A DNA stretch of 64,000 nt from Krasilnikoviella flava (GCF_900167525.1 NZ_FUZQ01000007.1:62001-126000), one strand, 5' to 3'; positions 36,119-45,114 are shown, counted from the first letter of the stretch. Numbers and translations: made by a program. Notes: generated by a model from the sequence alone, not told the origin.

Positions 36119-36188
36119 AGCCTAACCAGGCCCCGACCGATCGACAAGGAGCATCTCACCGATCGGCATCGTCGATCTGTCGGGGCCT
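36119..36188 (-). promoter_or_regulatory. cysK promoter with overlapping inverted repeat
   Basis: On the reverse strand TTGTCG (36142-36147) and TAGGCT (36119-36124) are separated by 17 bp, a good vegetative promoter. A 17-bp inverted repeat with one mismatch (36128-36144 with 36172-36188, core GGCCCCGAC) spans the -35 region. Its left arm fills the spacer, so a protein bound there would block RNA polymerase. It could also be the terminator of the upstream tRNA-Gly. Confidence 0.5.
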
Positions 36189-36308
36189 GCTGCCGCTCGA
36201 GGGGGGCGCCGCGGGCGCGCGAAACGCCAGGACGCGTCCGAGGCGCTCGAAGGAGGGGTGCGCAAGGAGGGCGCGCCCAGAGCGCGCGAGGGAGGTGAGG
36301 GGAGAGGG

Positions 36309-36379
36309 AGCGGGCGACGGGAATCGAACCCGCGTAGCCAGTTTGGAAGACTGGGGCTCTACCATTGAGCTACGCCCGC
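36309..36379 (-). tRNA. tRNA-Gly (anticodon TCC)
   Basis: On the reverse strand the acceptor GCGGGCG pairs with CGCCCGC, the D arm is GCTCAATGGTAGAGC, the anticodon loop CTTCCAA gives TCC, and the T arm contains GGGTTCGATTCCC. The discriminator is T (complement of A36309); CCA is not encoded. Confidence 0.96.
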
Positions 36380-36526
36380 ACGGCCACCCCGCGACATCGC
36401 CGCCGGGTGGGAACGCGGGCTCACCCTAGCAAAGGTGCGGAGCCCTCCAGAGCCGTCCGTGCACGTCCTGGCTCCGCCAGGGGGCGGCAGCACTACACTG
36501 ACCGGGTCCCGCCCAGCGGCGGGCCA

Positions 36527-36600
36527 CGGGGTGTGGCGCAGCTTGGTAGCGCATCTGCTTTGGGAGCAGAGGGTCGCTGGTTCGAATCCAGTCACCCCGA
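36527..36600 (+). tRNA. tRNA-Pro (anticodon TGG)
   Basis: The acceptor CGGGGTG pairs with CACCCCG, the D arm is GCGCAGCTTGGTAGCGC, the anticodon stem-loop TCTGC-TTTGGGA-GCAGA gives TGG, and the T arm contains CTGGTTCGAATCCAG. The discriminator is A36600. It is divergent from tRNA-Gly, with about 147 bp between. Confidence 0.97.
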
Positions 36601-36725
36601 CGTGCTGACGGACGGTGTCGTCCGTCGAGGTTCGCCCGCCGGTCGGCCCACGCCCGGCGCGCTGATCTGGAAGGATCGGTCCCTGATCGCCGAGGGACGG
36701 CGACCGACGTGCGAGGAGAACCTTG

Positions 36726-37259
36726 ATGACCACCCCGGACCCCTACACGCCAGGCACGCCCGACCAGGGCGGGTCGGCGACGCCGCCCGGTGGCGCCGAG
36801 CCCCAGCAGCCCGTCCCCGGCCAGCAGAGCCCGGGTCAGCCGGCGCCGGGGCAGCAGGCTCCGGGTCAGCCCTACGCCGGTCAGCCCTATCCCGCGCAGC
36901 CGGCGCCCGGCCAGGCGTACCCCGCCGCTCCGGCGGCCGGGCAGTACCCGCCCGCCTACGGCCAGCAGCCCCAGAACCCCGGCAAGACGCTCGGCATCGT
37001 CGGCCTGATCCTCGGCTTCTTCGGGCCGCTGTCGATCGTCGGCCTCATCCTGTCGATCGTCGGCCTCGTGAAGTCGCGCAAGGTCGGCCAGCCGAACGGC
37101 GTCGCGATCGCCGGCATCATCGTGAGCGGCCTCGTCCTGATCGGGACGATCATCATGTTCGTGGTGCTGGGCGTGGCGGCGAGCCACCTCCTCGAGGTGT
37201 GCAACGACCTCGGGCCGGGCATGCACGACGTCGACGGCATCACCTACACCTGCTCCTGA
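36726..37259 (+). CDS. Proline/glutamine-rich DUF4190-type membrane protein
   Basis: The protein is 177 aa from ATG 36726 with GAGGAG 8 nt upstream. The first 85 residues are repeats of the PGQxxPGQP/AGQPYP kind, a common intrinsically disordered cytoplasmic segment. Then NPGKTLGIVGLILGFFGPLSIVGLILSIVGLVKSRKVG and GVAIAGIIVSGLVLIGTIIMFVVLGVAAS give two to three membrane helices of the DUF4190 type. A short tail with two Cys (VCNDLGPGMHDVDGITYTCS) follows. Function unknown. It is a single gene between tRNA-Pro and tig. Confidence 0.83.
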   Translation: MTTPDPYTPGTPDQGGSATPPGGAEPQQPVPGQQSPGQPAPGQQAPGQPYAGQPYPAQPAPGQAYPAAPAAGQYPPAYGQQPQNPGKTLGIVGLILGFFGPLSIVGLILSIVGLVKSRKVGQPNGVAIAGIIVSGLVLIGTIIMFVVLGVAASHLLEVCNDLGPGMHDVDGITYTCS

Positions 37260-37469
37260 CCACCCGCTCGTGACGAGCCCGGTGAGGGTCGTCCGACGGC
37301 GCGCGTCGGTATGACGCGGGCGCCTGTCGGGCGGCCCTCACCGTGCCGTAGGATGGACGGGTTGCCCGTACGTCCGTCGTACGGCCCCGCACCCCGCGCC
37401 GCAGCAACCAGGCCGGCTAGCGCCGGTGAGACGCGCGCGCACGCACCCGAACCGTTGGAGACCATCGAA

Positions 37470-38855
37470 GTGAAGAGCGCCGTCGAGACCCTGGATCCCA
37501 CCAAGGTCAAGCTGACCGTCGAGGTGGAGTACGACGAGCTCAAGCCGAGCATCGACCACGCGTACAAGCACATCGCCGAGCAGGTGAACATCCCCGGGTT
37601 CCGCAAGGGCAAGGTTCCCCCGCGCATCATCGACCAGCGCGTCGGTTGGGGCGCCGTCGTCGAGCACGCCGTGAACGACGCTCTGTCGAACTTCTACCGT
37701 GACGCGGTCACGGCCGAGTCGCTGCGCCCGCTGGGCCAGCCCGAGGTCGAGGTGACCGAGGTCCCCGCCAAGGCCGGCGAGGGCCAGCTCGCGTTCACCG
37801 CCGAGGTCGAGGTCCGTCCCGAGATCACGCTGCCGGACCTGTCCGGCATCGAGATCACGGTGGACGCCGCCGAGGTGACCGACGAGGACGTCACGGAGCG
37901 CCTCGACGCGCTGCGCGAGCGCTTCGGCACCCTCGTGGGCGTCGACCGCCCGGCCGTCGAGGGCGACTACATCGTCATCGACCTCAAGGCCGTCATCGGC
38001 GACGAGGAGATCGACTCGGTCTCCGGCGTCTCCTACCAGATCGGCGCCGGCAACATGCTGGAGGGCCTCGACGAGGCGCTCACCGGCCTGTCGACGGACG
38101 AGACCACGACCTTCGCCACGAAGCTCGCCGGTGGCGAGCACGAGGGCGAGGAGGCGCAGGTCACCGTCACGGCCACCGCCGTCAAGGAGCGCGACCTGCC
38201 GACGCCGGACGACGACTTCGCCCAGCTCGCGTCGGAGTTCGACACGCTCGAGGAGCTCACGGCGGACCTGCGCGAGCAGGTCGCGTCGATCAAGACGTCG
38301 AACCAGGCCGTCGCCGCGCGCGACCTGCTGCTCGAGAAGCTGCTGGAGGCCGTCGAGGTCCCGGTGCCTTCGGGCGCCGTCGAGGCCGAGGTGCACCGTC
38401 ACCTGGAGTCGGAGAGCCGCCTCGAGGACGACGAGCACCGTGCCGAGGTCACCGTGGACGCCACCAAGGCCCTGCAGAACCAGATCCTGCTCGACACGCT
38501 GGCCGAGAAGCTCGAGGTCCAGGTCGGCCAGGGCGAGCTCGTCGAGTACCTGGTCCAGGCGTCGCAGCAGTACGGCATGGACCCGAACCAGTTCATCTCC
38601 ACCCTCGACCAGGGCGGTCAGATCCCCGCCATGGTCGGTGAGGTCGCGCGGTCGAAGGCGCTGGCCGTCGCGCTGCGCGACATCGAGGTCAAGGACGCCG
38701 ACGGCAACGTCGTCGACCTGACGGAGTTCATCGGCACCGAGGAGGAGGACGCCGCGGCCGCCGAGCTCGAGGGCGCCGAGGTCGCCGAGTCGGCCGAGGT
38801 CGCCGAGTCGGCCGAGGCGTCGGAGGAGACCCCGGAGGAGACGGCCAAGGCCTGA
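37470..38855 (+). CDS. tig: Trigger factor (ribosome-associated chaperone, peptidyl-prolyl isomerase)
   Basis: The protein is 461 aa from GTG 37470 with GGAG 9 nt upstream. The ribosome-binding signature IPGFRKGKVPPRIIDQRVG lies near residues 45-65, the FKBP-type PPIase domain follows (VEGDYIVIDLKAVIGDEEIDSVSGVSYQIGAGNMLEGLDEALTG), and then the helical chaperone cradle. The C-terminus ends in an acidic Glu/Ala/Ser run with a GAEVAESAEVAESAEASEE repeat, a typical actinobacterial extension. It meets nascent chains at the ribosome exit. Upstream TAGGAT near 37352 is a plausible -10. It is adjacent to the clp genes, as in many bacteria, although the EamA/TetR pair intervenes here. Confidence 0.97.
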   Translation: MKSAVETLDPTKVKLTVEVEYDELKPSIDHAYKHIAEQVNIPGFRKGKVPPRIIDQRVGWGAVVEHAVNDALSNFYRDAVTAESLRPLGQPEVEVTEVPAKAGEGQLAFTAEVEVRPEITLPDLSGIEITVDAAEVTDEDVTERLDALRERFGTLVGVDRPAVEGDYIVIDLKAVIGDEEIDSVSGVSYQIGAGNMLEGLDEALTGLSTDETTTFATKLAGGEHEGEEAQVTVTATAVKERDLPTPDDDFAQLASEFDTLEELTADLREQVASIKTSNQAVAARDLLLEKLLEAVEVPVPSGAVEAEVHRHLESESRLEDDEHRAEVTVDATKALQNQILLDTLAEKLEVQVGQGELVEYLVQASQQYGMDPNQFISTLDQGGQIPAMVGEVARSKALAVALRDIEVKDADGNVVDLTEFIGTEEEDAAAAELEGAEVAESAEVAESAEASEETPEETAKA

Positions 38856-38879
38856 TCCCCGGTCCCACCGGACCTTCGA

Positions 38880-38914
38880 CGGCCCGCATCGTCCCTCAGG
38901 GGCGGTGCGGGCCG
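38880..38914. terminator. Terminator between tig and the convergent EamA relic
   Basis: A 9-bp stem CGGCCCGCA/TGCGGGCCG (38880-38888 with 38906-38914), with further pairing inside the 17-nt loop, begins 25 bp after the tig stop and overlaps the 3' end of the reverse-strand EamA relic. Confidence 0.7.
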
Positions 38915-39710
38915 TTGCCGTTCCGGGCACGTCGGCGGGTCTCGCCGCCCAGGACCGCGGCCACGCCGAGGGCCGCGAGGGCGAGGCCGGCGGCGGTGAC
39001 GGCCGAGAGTGGCTCGCCGAACAGCATCGCGCCCGCGAGCGTGGTGGTCGGCACGACGAGGAACAGCAGGGCGTTGAGCGTCGTGACGTCGACCCGGCGC
39101 AGCAGGGACCAGGAGAGTTGGTACGCGGCCAGCGACGGGACGAGCGCGAGGACGGCGAGGGCGACCACCGCGACTCCGGAGTGCAATGCCGGCAAGGGCC
39201 CGGCCGGGAGGGTCGCGGGGTGGCGTCGCTCGAGGAACGTCGCGGCGACCAGTGCCGCGACCCCGGCGGACGCCGTCGCCAGCCCGGCCCACTGCATGCG
39301 TCTGACGTGCTGTCCCAGCAGGGGGCCGACCAGGGCCGCGACCAGGACCGGCTGCACGGCGTCGACGAGGGAGGCGGCTCCGGTGCTCACACACCGAGGC
39401 CGATCGCGCCGTACACGGGCAGCACGTAGCCGACCTGGGAGAGCAGGCCGACGGAGACGTGGTGCGCCGTCGCGCGCGGTCGGGCAAGGTGCGGCGCGAC
39501 CGCCGCCCCGGTGCTGGCCGAGGGCGCCCGGGCGCGGCGCCGACGGCGGGCCGGCCGCGCGACGCCGAGGATGGCCCCGAGCAGGACGGCAGCGACGAGG
39601 TAGCGCCACAGCAGCAGGGTGGGCACCGCGGCCTGCCCGGTGCCCAGCTTCGCGCCGAGGAAGCCCGAGCTCCACGGCAGCACGAACACGGCGGAGGCGA
39701 GCGTCGTCGT
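38896..39710 (-). pseudogene. EamA/DMT-family exporter gene, broken by a 2-bp frameshift and probable start loss
   Basis: The reverse strand encodes a ten-helix drug/metabolite transporter in two frames: FVLPWSSGFLGAKLGTGQAAVPTLLLWRYLVAAVLLGAILG ... SVGLLSQVGYVLPVYGAIGLGV ending at a stop, then STGAASLVDAVQPVLVAALVGPLLGQ ... FGEPLSAVTAAGLALAALGVAAVLGG. Removing one TG from the GTGTGTG run at about 39388-39394 rejoins the frames exactly. The expected start (family N-terminus MTTLASAVFVLLWSSGF) falls on an ACG at 39710-39708, so the start codon may also be mutated; GTG 39689 is the first usable start. The divergent TetR gene is intact. Confidence 0.8.
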
Positions 39711-39723
39711 GGCGCCGACGATG

Positions 39724-39766
39724 TACCGATCTGTCTACTCGTGTACCGGCGATATACAGATCGGTA
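39724..39766. promoter_or_regulatory. Divergent tetR/EamA promoter region with TetR-type repeats
   Basis: Perfect 11-bp inverted repeat: TACCGATCTGT (39724-39734) and ACAGATCGGTA (39756-39766), 21 bp apart. Each half lies where a -10 box for one of the divergent genes would be; TATAGT at 39764-39769 serves tetR with its ATG at 39778, giving a nearly leaderless mRNA. This arrangement suggests one repressor controls both directions. Confidence 0.7.
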
Positions 39767-39777
39767 TAGTCGTGCGC

Positions 39778-40356
39778 ATGACCGAGCCCACCACCCTCAC
39801 GCCGGCGGCGCGCCGGGTCCTCGACGCGGCGTCGCGACTCTTCTACGCCCGCGGGCTGCACGCCGTCGGCGTCGACACGATCGCGGCCGAGGCCGGGGTC
39901 ACCAAGAAGACGCTCTACGACCGGTTCGGCTCGAAGGAGGCCTTGGAGGTCGCCTACCTGCGGGCTCGCGACGCGCGCTGGGAGGAGCGCCTGCGCGACG
40001 CCCTCGCGGCCTGCCCCGGGGCGGGCACGGACCGGGTGCTGGTGCTCTTCGACGCCGTCGAGGGATGGATGGCGACCGAGGGCGGGCGCGGCTGCGCCGC
40101 GATCAACGCCCGTGCGGAGGTCGACGACCCGGCGCACCCGGTGGCCGTCGAGGTCTCCCGGCAGAAGACCTGGGTCCGCGAGCTGCTGCGGACCGAGTGC
40201 CATGCGGCCGGGCTCGCCCGGCCGGACGCCCTCGCGGACGCCCTCGTGCTGCTCTACGACGGGGCCCTCGCCGGGTCGGGGACCGGGGTGCCCGGCGATC
40301 CCTTCGCCGTCGCCCGCCGGGCGGCGCGGACGCTGTGCGAGGCGCACGGGGCGTGA
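39778..40356 (+). CDS. TetR-family transcriptional regulator
   Basis: The protein is 192 aa from ATG 39778. The N-terminal helix-turn-helix is RRVLDAASRLFYARGLHAVGVDTIAAEAGVTKKTLYDRFGSKEALEVAYLRARD. The ligand-binding part (VLVLFDAVEGWMATEGGRGCAAINARAEV, KTWVRELLRTECHAAGL, ALADALVLLYDGALAGSG) belongs to the TetR group often placed next to DMT/EamA or MFS exporters. Autorepression through 39724-39766 is likely. Its probable target, the divergent exporter gene, is broken, so the regulator may now control only itself or distant genes. Confidence 0.9.
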   Translation: MTEPTTLTPAARRVLDAASRLFYARGLHAVGVDTIAAEAGVTKKTLYDRFGSKEALEVAYLRARDARWEERLRDALAACPGAGTDRVLVLFDAVEGWMATEGGRGCAAINARAEVDDPAHPVAVEVSRQKTWVRELLRTECHAAGLARPDALADALVLLYDGALAGSGTGVPGDPFAVARRAARTLCEAHGA

Positions 40357-40381
40357 GTCGAGGCGCCCCCGGGCGCTGCGT

Positions 40382-40443
40382 GTGCGCCCGCAGCGAAAAG
40401 GCCCTCCACCGGGACGTTCCGCGTGCCCGCCGCACGTTAGGGT
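40382..40443 (+). promoter_or_regulatory. clpP1 promoter with ClgR-like box
   Basis: GTGCGC-CCGCA-GCGAAA (40382-40398) matches 10 of 12 bases of the ClgR consensus GTTCGC-N5-GCGAAC, and TAGGGT at 40438-40443 is a good -10. ClgR activates clpP1P2 in Corynebacterium, Streptomyces and Mycobacterium. The box ends 40 bp upstream of the -10 box, a suitable place for activation. Confidence 0.6.
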
Positions 40444-40473
40444 CGATCGACGGCGATGACGAAGGAGACCGAC

Positions 40474-41112
40474 GTGAACGACTTGCTGCGGATGGACGGT
40501 GCGACGCCGGTGGCGCGCGCCGACGGCCAGGGCCTCGCGCTCAACGACTCCATCTACAACCGGCTCCTCAAGGAGCGCATCATCTGGCTGGGTTCGGAGG
40601 TGCGCGACGAGAACGCGAACGCCATCTGCGCACAGATGATGCTGCTGGCCGCGGAGGACCCGGACAAGGACATCTGGCTGTACATCAACAGCCCCGGCGG
40701 CTCCATCACGGCCGGCATGGCGATCTACGACACGATGCAGTACATCAAGCCCGACATCGCGACCATCGCGATGGGCATGGCTGCCTCGATGGGGCAGTTC
40801 CTGCTCTCCTCGGGCGCGAAGGGCAAGCGCTACATCACCCCGCACGCCCGCGTGCTCATGCACCAGCCGTCCGGCGGCGTCGGCGGCACCGCGACGGACG
40901 TGCGGATCGGCGCTCAGCTGATCATGCACATGAAGAAGGTGCTCTCCGAGCTGACGGCCGAGCAGACCGGGCAGTCGCTGGAGCAGATCCTCAAGGACAA
41001 CGACCGCGACAAGTGGTTCACCGCGGACGAGGCCCTCGAGTACGGCTTCGTCGACCACGTGGTCACCAACGCCGCCTCGGTCTCGGGCGGTGGCGGCGCG
41101 TCGGGCTCCTGA
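40474..41112 (+). CDS. clpP1: ATP-dependent Clp protease proteolytic subunit 1
   Basis: The protein is 212 aa from GTG 40474, preferred because GAAGGAG lies 6 nt upstream; ATG 40456 in the same frame has no SD and would add six residues. Catalytic triad: Ser105 in GMAASMGQF, His130 in LMHQPSGG, Asp179 in [38 protein letters not shown] is the hallmark substrate-groove segment. The C-terminus is Gly/Ser-rich. It forms the mixed ClpP1P2 tetradecamer, which in actinobacteria is active only as the hetero-complex with ClpX or ClpC. Confidence 0.96.
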   Translation: MNDLLRMDGATPVARADGQGLALNDSIYNRLLKERIIWLGSEVRDENANAICAQMMLLAAEDPDKDIWLYINSPGGSITAGMAIYDTMQYIKPDIATIAMGMAASMGQFLLSSGAKGKRYITPHARVLMHQPSGGVGGTATDVRIGAQLIMHMKKVLSELTAEQTGQSLEQILKDNDRDKWFTADEALEYGFVDHVVTNAASVSGGGGASGS

Positions 41113-41169
41113 CGACGAGCCCCCTCCACCCGCCACAGAACCGACAGACTTCCAGCCGAGGAGAACATC

Positions 41170-41886
41170 GTGAGCTACTCCGACGAGTACCAGTTCGCCA
41201 TGCGGGCCCAGAACCTGGCGGGCGCCGCGGCGCGACCCGGCGGGGTCGCGCTCCCGCACGGCGCTCCGTCGTCGCGCTACGTGCTGCCCCAGTTCGAGGA
41301 GCGCACCGCGTACGGGTTCAAGCGCCAGGACCCGTACACCAAGCTGTTCGAGGACCGCATCATCTTCATGGGCGTCCAGGTCGACGACGCGTCGGCGGAC
41401 GACATCATGGCGCAGCTCCTGGTCCTGGAGAGCCAGGACCCGGACCGCGACATCATGATCTACATCAACTCCCCCGGGGGTTCGTTCACGGCGATGACCG
41501 CGCTGTACGACACGATGCAGTTCATCAAGCCGCAGATCCAGACGGTGTGCCTCGGTCAGGCGGCCTCGGCCGCCGCGGTGCTGCTCGCCGCCGGCCAGCC
41601 GGGCAAGCGCCTCGCGCTGCCGAACGCGCGCGTGCTGATCCACCAGCCCGCGATGGAGGGCGGTGGCTACGCACAGGCCTCCGACATCGAGATCCACGCC
41701 AACGAGCTCATCCGCATGCGCGAGTGGCTCGAGGAGACGCTGGCCGGCCACACGGGCAAGACCGTCGACCAGATCCGCGAGGACATCGAGCGGGACAAGA
41801 TCCTCACCGCCGCCCAGGCGAAGGACTACGGCCTGGTCGACCAGGTGCTCGAGAGCCGCAAGCCGGCCGTGCTCGCTCCGCGCTGA
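41170..41886 (+). CDS. clpP2: ATP-dependent Clp protease proteolytic subunit 2
   Basis: The protein is 238 aa from GTG 41170 with GAGGAGAAC upstream. Catalytic Ser133 ([14 protein letters not shown]), His158 ([22 protein letters not shown]) and Asp209 ([15 protein letters not shown]) are present. An N-terminal extension of about 55 residues precedes the core and is probably a processed propeptide, as known for other actinobacterial ClpPs. It lies 57 bp after clpP1 in the same operon. The divergence of the two subunits is consistent with an obligate heteromer. Confidence 0.96.
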   Translation: MSYSDEYQFAMRAQNLAGAAARPGGVALPHGAPSSRYVLPQFEERTAYGFKRQDPYTKLFEDRIIFMGVQVDDASADDIMAQLLVLESQDPDRDIMIYINSPGGSFTAMTALYDTMQFIKPQIQTVCLGQAASAAAVLLAAGQPGKRLALPNARVLIHQPAMEGGGYAQASDIEIHANELIRMREWLEETLAGHTGKTVDQIREDIERDKILTAAQAKDYGLVDQVLESRKPAVLAPR

Positions 41887-41900
41887 CCTGCAGGATCACG

Positions 41901-41936
41901 GGGCCCGCGGCTTCCCGAGGAGGAAGCTGCGGGTCC
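41901..41936 (+). terminator. Hairpin between clpP2 and clpX
   Basis: A 15-bp stem with GU-type pairs (GGGCCCGCGGCTTCC against GGAAGCTGCGGGTCC) and a 6-nt loop, 15 bp after the clpP2 stop. It may end or attenuate the clpP transcript before clpX, which is about 95 bp further on. Confidence 0.7.
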
Positions 41937-42030
41937 CGTCGCACGACGCACCGGGGCGCTCGGCTGACAACGACGCCCCCGTGGTGTGGAATGGACGCAG
42001 GACCCAGCACTCAGGACATGGAGGCTCCCG

Positions 42031-43305
42031 GTGGCTCGGATCGGTGACGGCGCAGACCTGCTCAAGTGCTCGTTCTGCGGGAAGTCGCAGAAGCAGGTCA
42101 AGAAGCTGATCGCAGGCCCTGGCGTGTACATCTGCGACGAGTGCATCGACCTGTGCAACGAGATCATCGAGGAGGAGCTCGGCGAGGCGGCGGAGCTGGG
42201 GCTCACCGAGCTGCCGAAGCCGCGCGAGATCTTCGACTTCCTCGAGCAGTACGTCATCGGGCAGGAGCCTGCCAAGCGGGCCCTCGCGGTGGCGGTCTAC
42301 AACCACTACAAGCGGGTGCAGGCGGGCGAGGCCGCGCGCGACGGCGACGACGCCGTCGAGATCGCGAAGTCCAACATCTTGCTCATCGGCCCCACCGGCA
42401 CCGGAAAGACCTACCTGGCGCAGACGCTGGCGAAGATGCTCAACGTGCCCTTCGCCATCGCGGACGCCACGGCCCTCACGGAGGCCGGGTACGTGGGCGA
42501 GGACGTCGAGAACATCCTCCTCAAGCTCATCCAGGCCGCGGACTACGACGTGAAGAAGGCCGAGACGGGGATCATCTACATCGACGAGGTCGACAAGGTG
42601 GCCCGCAAGGCGGAGAACCCGTCGATCACGCGCGACGTCTCCGGCGAGGGCGTGCAGCAGGCCCTCCTGAAGATCATCGAGGGCACGACGGCGTCGGTGC
42701 CCCCGCAGGGCGGGCGCAAGCACCCGCACCAGGAGTTCATCCAGATCGACACCACGAACGTCCTGTTCATCGTGGCCGGCGCGTTCGCGGGCCTGGACGA
42801 CATCGTGGCCTCCCGGTCGCGCAAGCGCGGCATCGGGTTCAGCGCCCCCATGGAGAGCGGCGCCGACGAGGACCTGTACGCCGAGGTACGGCCCGAGGAC
42901 CTGCAGAAGTACGGGCTCATCCCCGAGTTCATCGGGCGGCTGCCCGTCATCGCGTCCGTGTCGCCGCTCGACCGCGACGCGCTGGTGCGAATCCTCACCG
43001 AGCCTCGCAACGCCCTCGTCAAGCAGTTCCAGCGCATGTTCGAGATCGACGGCGTCGAGCTCGAGTTCGATCAGGAGGCGGTCGAGGCGATCGCGGAGCA
43101 GGCCCTGCTGCGCGGCACCGGCGCACGCGGCCTGCGGGCCATCATGGAGGAGGTCCTCCAGCAGGTGATGTTCGACGTGCCCAGCAGGGACGACGTCGAG
43201 CGGGTGGTCGTGAGCCGCGAGGTCGTGCTCGAGAACGTGAACCCGACGCTGGTGCCGCGCACCTCTCCGGTGCGCCGCCGCACCCCCCGCGAGAAGAGCG
43301 CCTGA
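42031..43305 (+). CDS. clpX: ATP-dependent Clp protease ATP-binding subunit ClpX
   Basis: The protein is 424 aa from GTG 42031, where the family N-terminus [19 protein letters not shown] begins and GGAGG lies upstream. The N-terminal zinc-binding domain has CSFC and CDECIDLC; the AAA+ module has Walker A GPTGTGKT, the pore loop in [10 protein letters not shown], Walker [11 protein letters not shown], and the ClpP-docking loop [10 protein letters not shown] (IGF). The C-terminal helical domain is complete. ClpX unfolds tagged proteins and feeds them to ClpP1P2. An upstream in-frame ATG at 41986 is not conserved in the family. Confidence 0.97.
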   Translation: MARIGDGADLLKCSFCGKSQKQVKKLIAGPGVYICDECIDLCNEIIEEELGEAAELGLTELPKPREIFDFLEQYVIGQEPAKRALAVAVYNHYKRVQAGEAARDGDDAVEIAKSNILLIGPTGTGKTYLAQTLAKMLNVPFAIADATALTEAGYVGEDVENILLKLIQAADYDVKKAETGIIYIDEVDKVARKAENPSITRDVSGEGVQQALLKIIEGTTASVPPQGGRKHPHQEFIQIDTTNVLFIVAGAFAGLDDIVASRSRKRGIGFSAPMESGADEDLYAEVRPEDLQKYGLIPEFIGRLPVIASVSPLDRDALVRILTEPRNALVKQFQRMFEIDGVELEFDQEAVEAIAEQALLRGTGARGLRAIMEEVLQQVMFDVPSRDDVERVVVSREVVLENVNPTLVPRTSPVRRRTPREKSA

Positions 43306-43320
43306 GCACTCTCGGCGCCC

Positions 43321-45114
43321 TCACCGCGCGTAGAGGGCGTCGACATCCTCCGCGAAGTCGCGCAGCACGAGGTCCCGCTTCACCTTGAGCGACGGCGTGA
43401 GGTACTCGTTGGCCTCCGTGAAGTCGCCGTCGAGCACCCGGAACTTGCGGATCGACTCCGCGCGGGACACCGCGGTGTTCGCCTCCTCGACGGCGGCGTC
43501 CAGCGCCGCGAGCACGCGGGGGTCGGTCCGCGCGGCTCCCACCGACATCGGCGGGATCCCCTGCGTGGCCAGCCAGCCGGGCAGCATCTCGGCGTCCAGG
43601 GTGATCAGGGCGCCGATGAACGGGCGCTTGTCGCCCACGACGACCACCTGGGACACCAGCGGGTGGGCGCGCACGCGGTCCTCGAGCGGTGCGGGCGCCA
43701 CGTTCTTGCCGCCGGCGGTGACGATGATCTCCTTGGTGCGGCCGGTGATGCGCAGGTGGCCGTGGTCCAGCGCGCCGACGTCGCCGGTGCGGAACCAGCC
43801 GTCCACGACCGCTTCGGCGGTCAGGTCGGGCCGGCCGCGGTAGCCGCGGAAGAGGTGCGGTCCGGAGACGAGCACCGCACCGTCGTCGTCCACGCGCACC
43901 GACGTGCCCGGGAACGGCGGGCCGACGGTGCCGATGCGCAGGTCGGAGGGCAGGTTGACGGCCGTGGGCGCCGTGGTCTCGGTGAGCCCGTACCCCTCGA
44001 GGACGGTGAGCCCCGCACCCCGGAAGAAGTGCCCGAGCCGGTCGCCCAGGGGCGCGCCGCCCGAGATCGCGTACCGCAGGTTGCCGCCCATCGCCGCCCG
44101 AAGCTGTGCCAGCACGAAGCGGTCGGCCAGGGCGTGCCGAGCCCGCAGCCCCGCCGGGACGGCGCCGCCGTCGAGGGCACGCGAGTACTCGCCGGACACG
44201 CGGGCGGCCCAGCCGAAGACGCGCCGTCGAGCGCGCGACCCGGCCCGCTGCTCGGCGGAGTTGTAGACCTTCTCGAACACGCGTGGCACGGCCAGCAGGA
44301 ACGTGGGACGGAACGTCCGCAGGTCGTGGGTGAGGGTCTTGACGTCCGGGAGGTGGCCGAGGACCGAGCCGCTCGCGATCACCGCGACCTGGATGAGCCG
44401 CGCGAAGACGTGCGCCAGCGGCAGGAACAGCACGGTGCGCGCGCCGTCGGCCTCCAGCAGCTCGGGGAGCGCGAGGCGCGCGTTCATCGCCAGGTGGGCG
44501 AAGTTGCCGTGGGTGAGCTCCGCCCCCTTGGGGCGGCCGGTGGAGCCGGAGGTGTAGACGATGGTCGCGAGGTCGTCGCGGCGCACGGCGTCGCGACGCG
44601 CCGCGACGTCGCGGGCCGGCACGGACGCCGCCGTCTCGCGCAGGTCGTCGAGCGCGCCCGTCGCGATGACCAGCACGTCCTCGAGGTCCGGCAGGTCGTC
44701 GCGAACCTGGCGCACGGCGTCGGCGTGCGCCGGGGTCTCCACGACGACCAGGCGCGCGCCGGAGTCGGCGAGGATCCACCGCACCTGATCGGGGGAGGAC
44801 GTCTCGTAGACGGGGACCACGACCGCGCCCACGGCCCAGGCCGCGAAGTCGAGGAGGGTCCACTCGTACCGGGTGCGCGACATGATCGCGACACGGTCGC
44901 CGGCGGCGATCCCCTGCGCCACCAGGCCGCGGGCCACCGTGAGCACGTCGGCCTGGAACTCGCCCGCGCTGACGGGGACCCAGGAGCCGTCGGTCGCCGC
45001 GCGCCGCTCGATCAGGGTGCGGTCGCCGGCGCGGGCGACCCGGTCCGCCAGCAGCGTGCTGATCGTCGTGCCCTCGGGCACGTCCACGAGGCTCGGCGTC
45101 GTCGCGACCGTCAT
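43321..45114 (-). CDS. AMP-dependent long-chain fatty-acid-CoA ligase (FadD15-like)
   Basis: The protein is 597 aa from ATG 45114; ATG 45138 would add eight residues. Adenylate-forming motifs: TIVYTSGSTGRPKGAELTHGNF (P-loop), GYGLTETTAPTAVNLPSDLRIGTVGPPFPGT, WFRTGDVGALDHGHLRITGRTKEIIVTAGGKNVAP and the late Lys region SLKVKRDLVLRDF. The GKNVAP ending of the A8 motif fits the FadD15/long-chain (FAA1-like) group that activates long-chain fatty acids. It is cytoplasmic or membrane-associated. It converges with clpX 16 bp away and is divergent from chorismate mutase. Confidence 0.93.
   Translation of the reverse strand: MTVATTPSLVDVPEGTTISTLLADRVARAGDRTLIERRAATDGSWVPVSAGEFQADVLTVARGLVAQGIAAGDRVAIMSRTRYEWTLLDFAAWAVGAVVVPVYETSSPDQVRWILADSGARLVVVETPAHADAVRQVRDDLPDLEDVLVIATGALDDLRETAASVPARDVAARRDAVRRDDLATIVYTSGSTGRPKGAELTHGNFAHLAMNARLALPELLEADGARTVLFLPLAHVFARLIQVAVIASGSVLGHLPDVKTLTHDLRTFRPTFLLAVPRVFEKVYNSAEQRAGSRARRRVFGWAARVSGEYSRALDGGAVPAGLRARHALADRFVLAQLRAAMGGNLRYAISGGAPLGDRLGHFFRGAGLTVLEGYGLTETTAPTAVNLPSDLRIGTVGPPFPGTSVRVDDDGAVLVSGPHLFRGYRGRPDLTAEAVVDGWFRTGDVGALDHGHLRITGRTKEIIVTAGGKNVAPAPLEDRVRAHPLVSQVVVVGDKRPFIGALITLDAEMLPGWLATQGIPPMSVGAARTDPRVLAALDAAVEEANTAVSRAESIRKFRVLDGDFTEANEYLTPSLKVKRDLVLRDFAEDVDALYAR

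Noticed and set aside
37311-37469. N-terminal extension of trigger factor
   Set aside because: An open frame extends upstream, but the SD and the conserved family N-terminus place the start at GTG 37470.
40456-40473. ATG 40456 as the clpP1 start
   Set aside because: No SD before it, while GAAGGAG precedes GTG 40474 at the right distance and the family N-terminus begins near there. The alternative stays possible.
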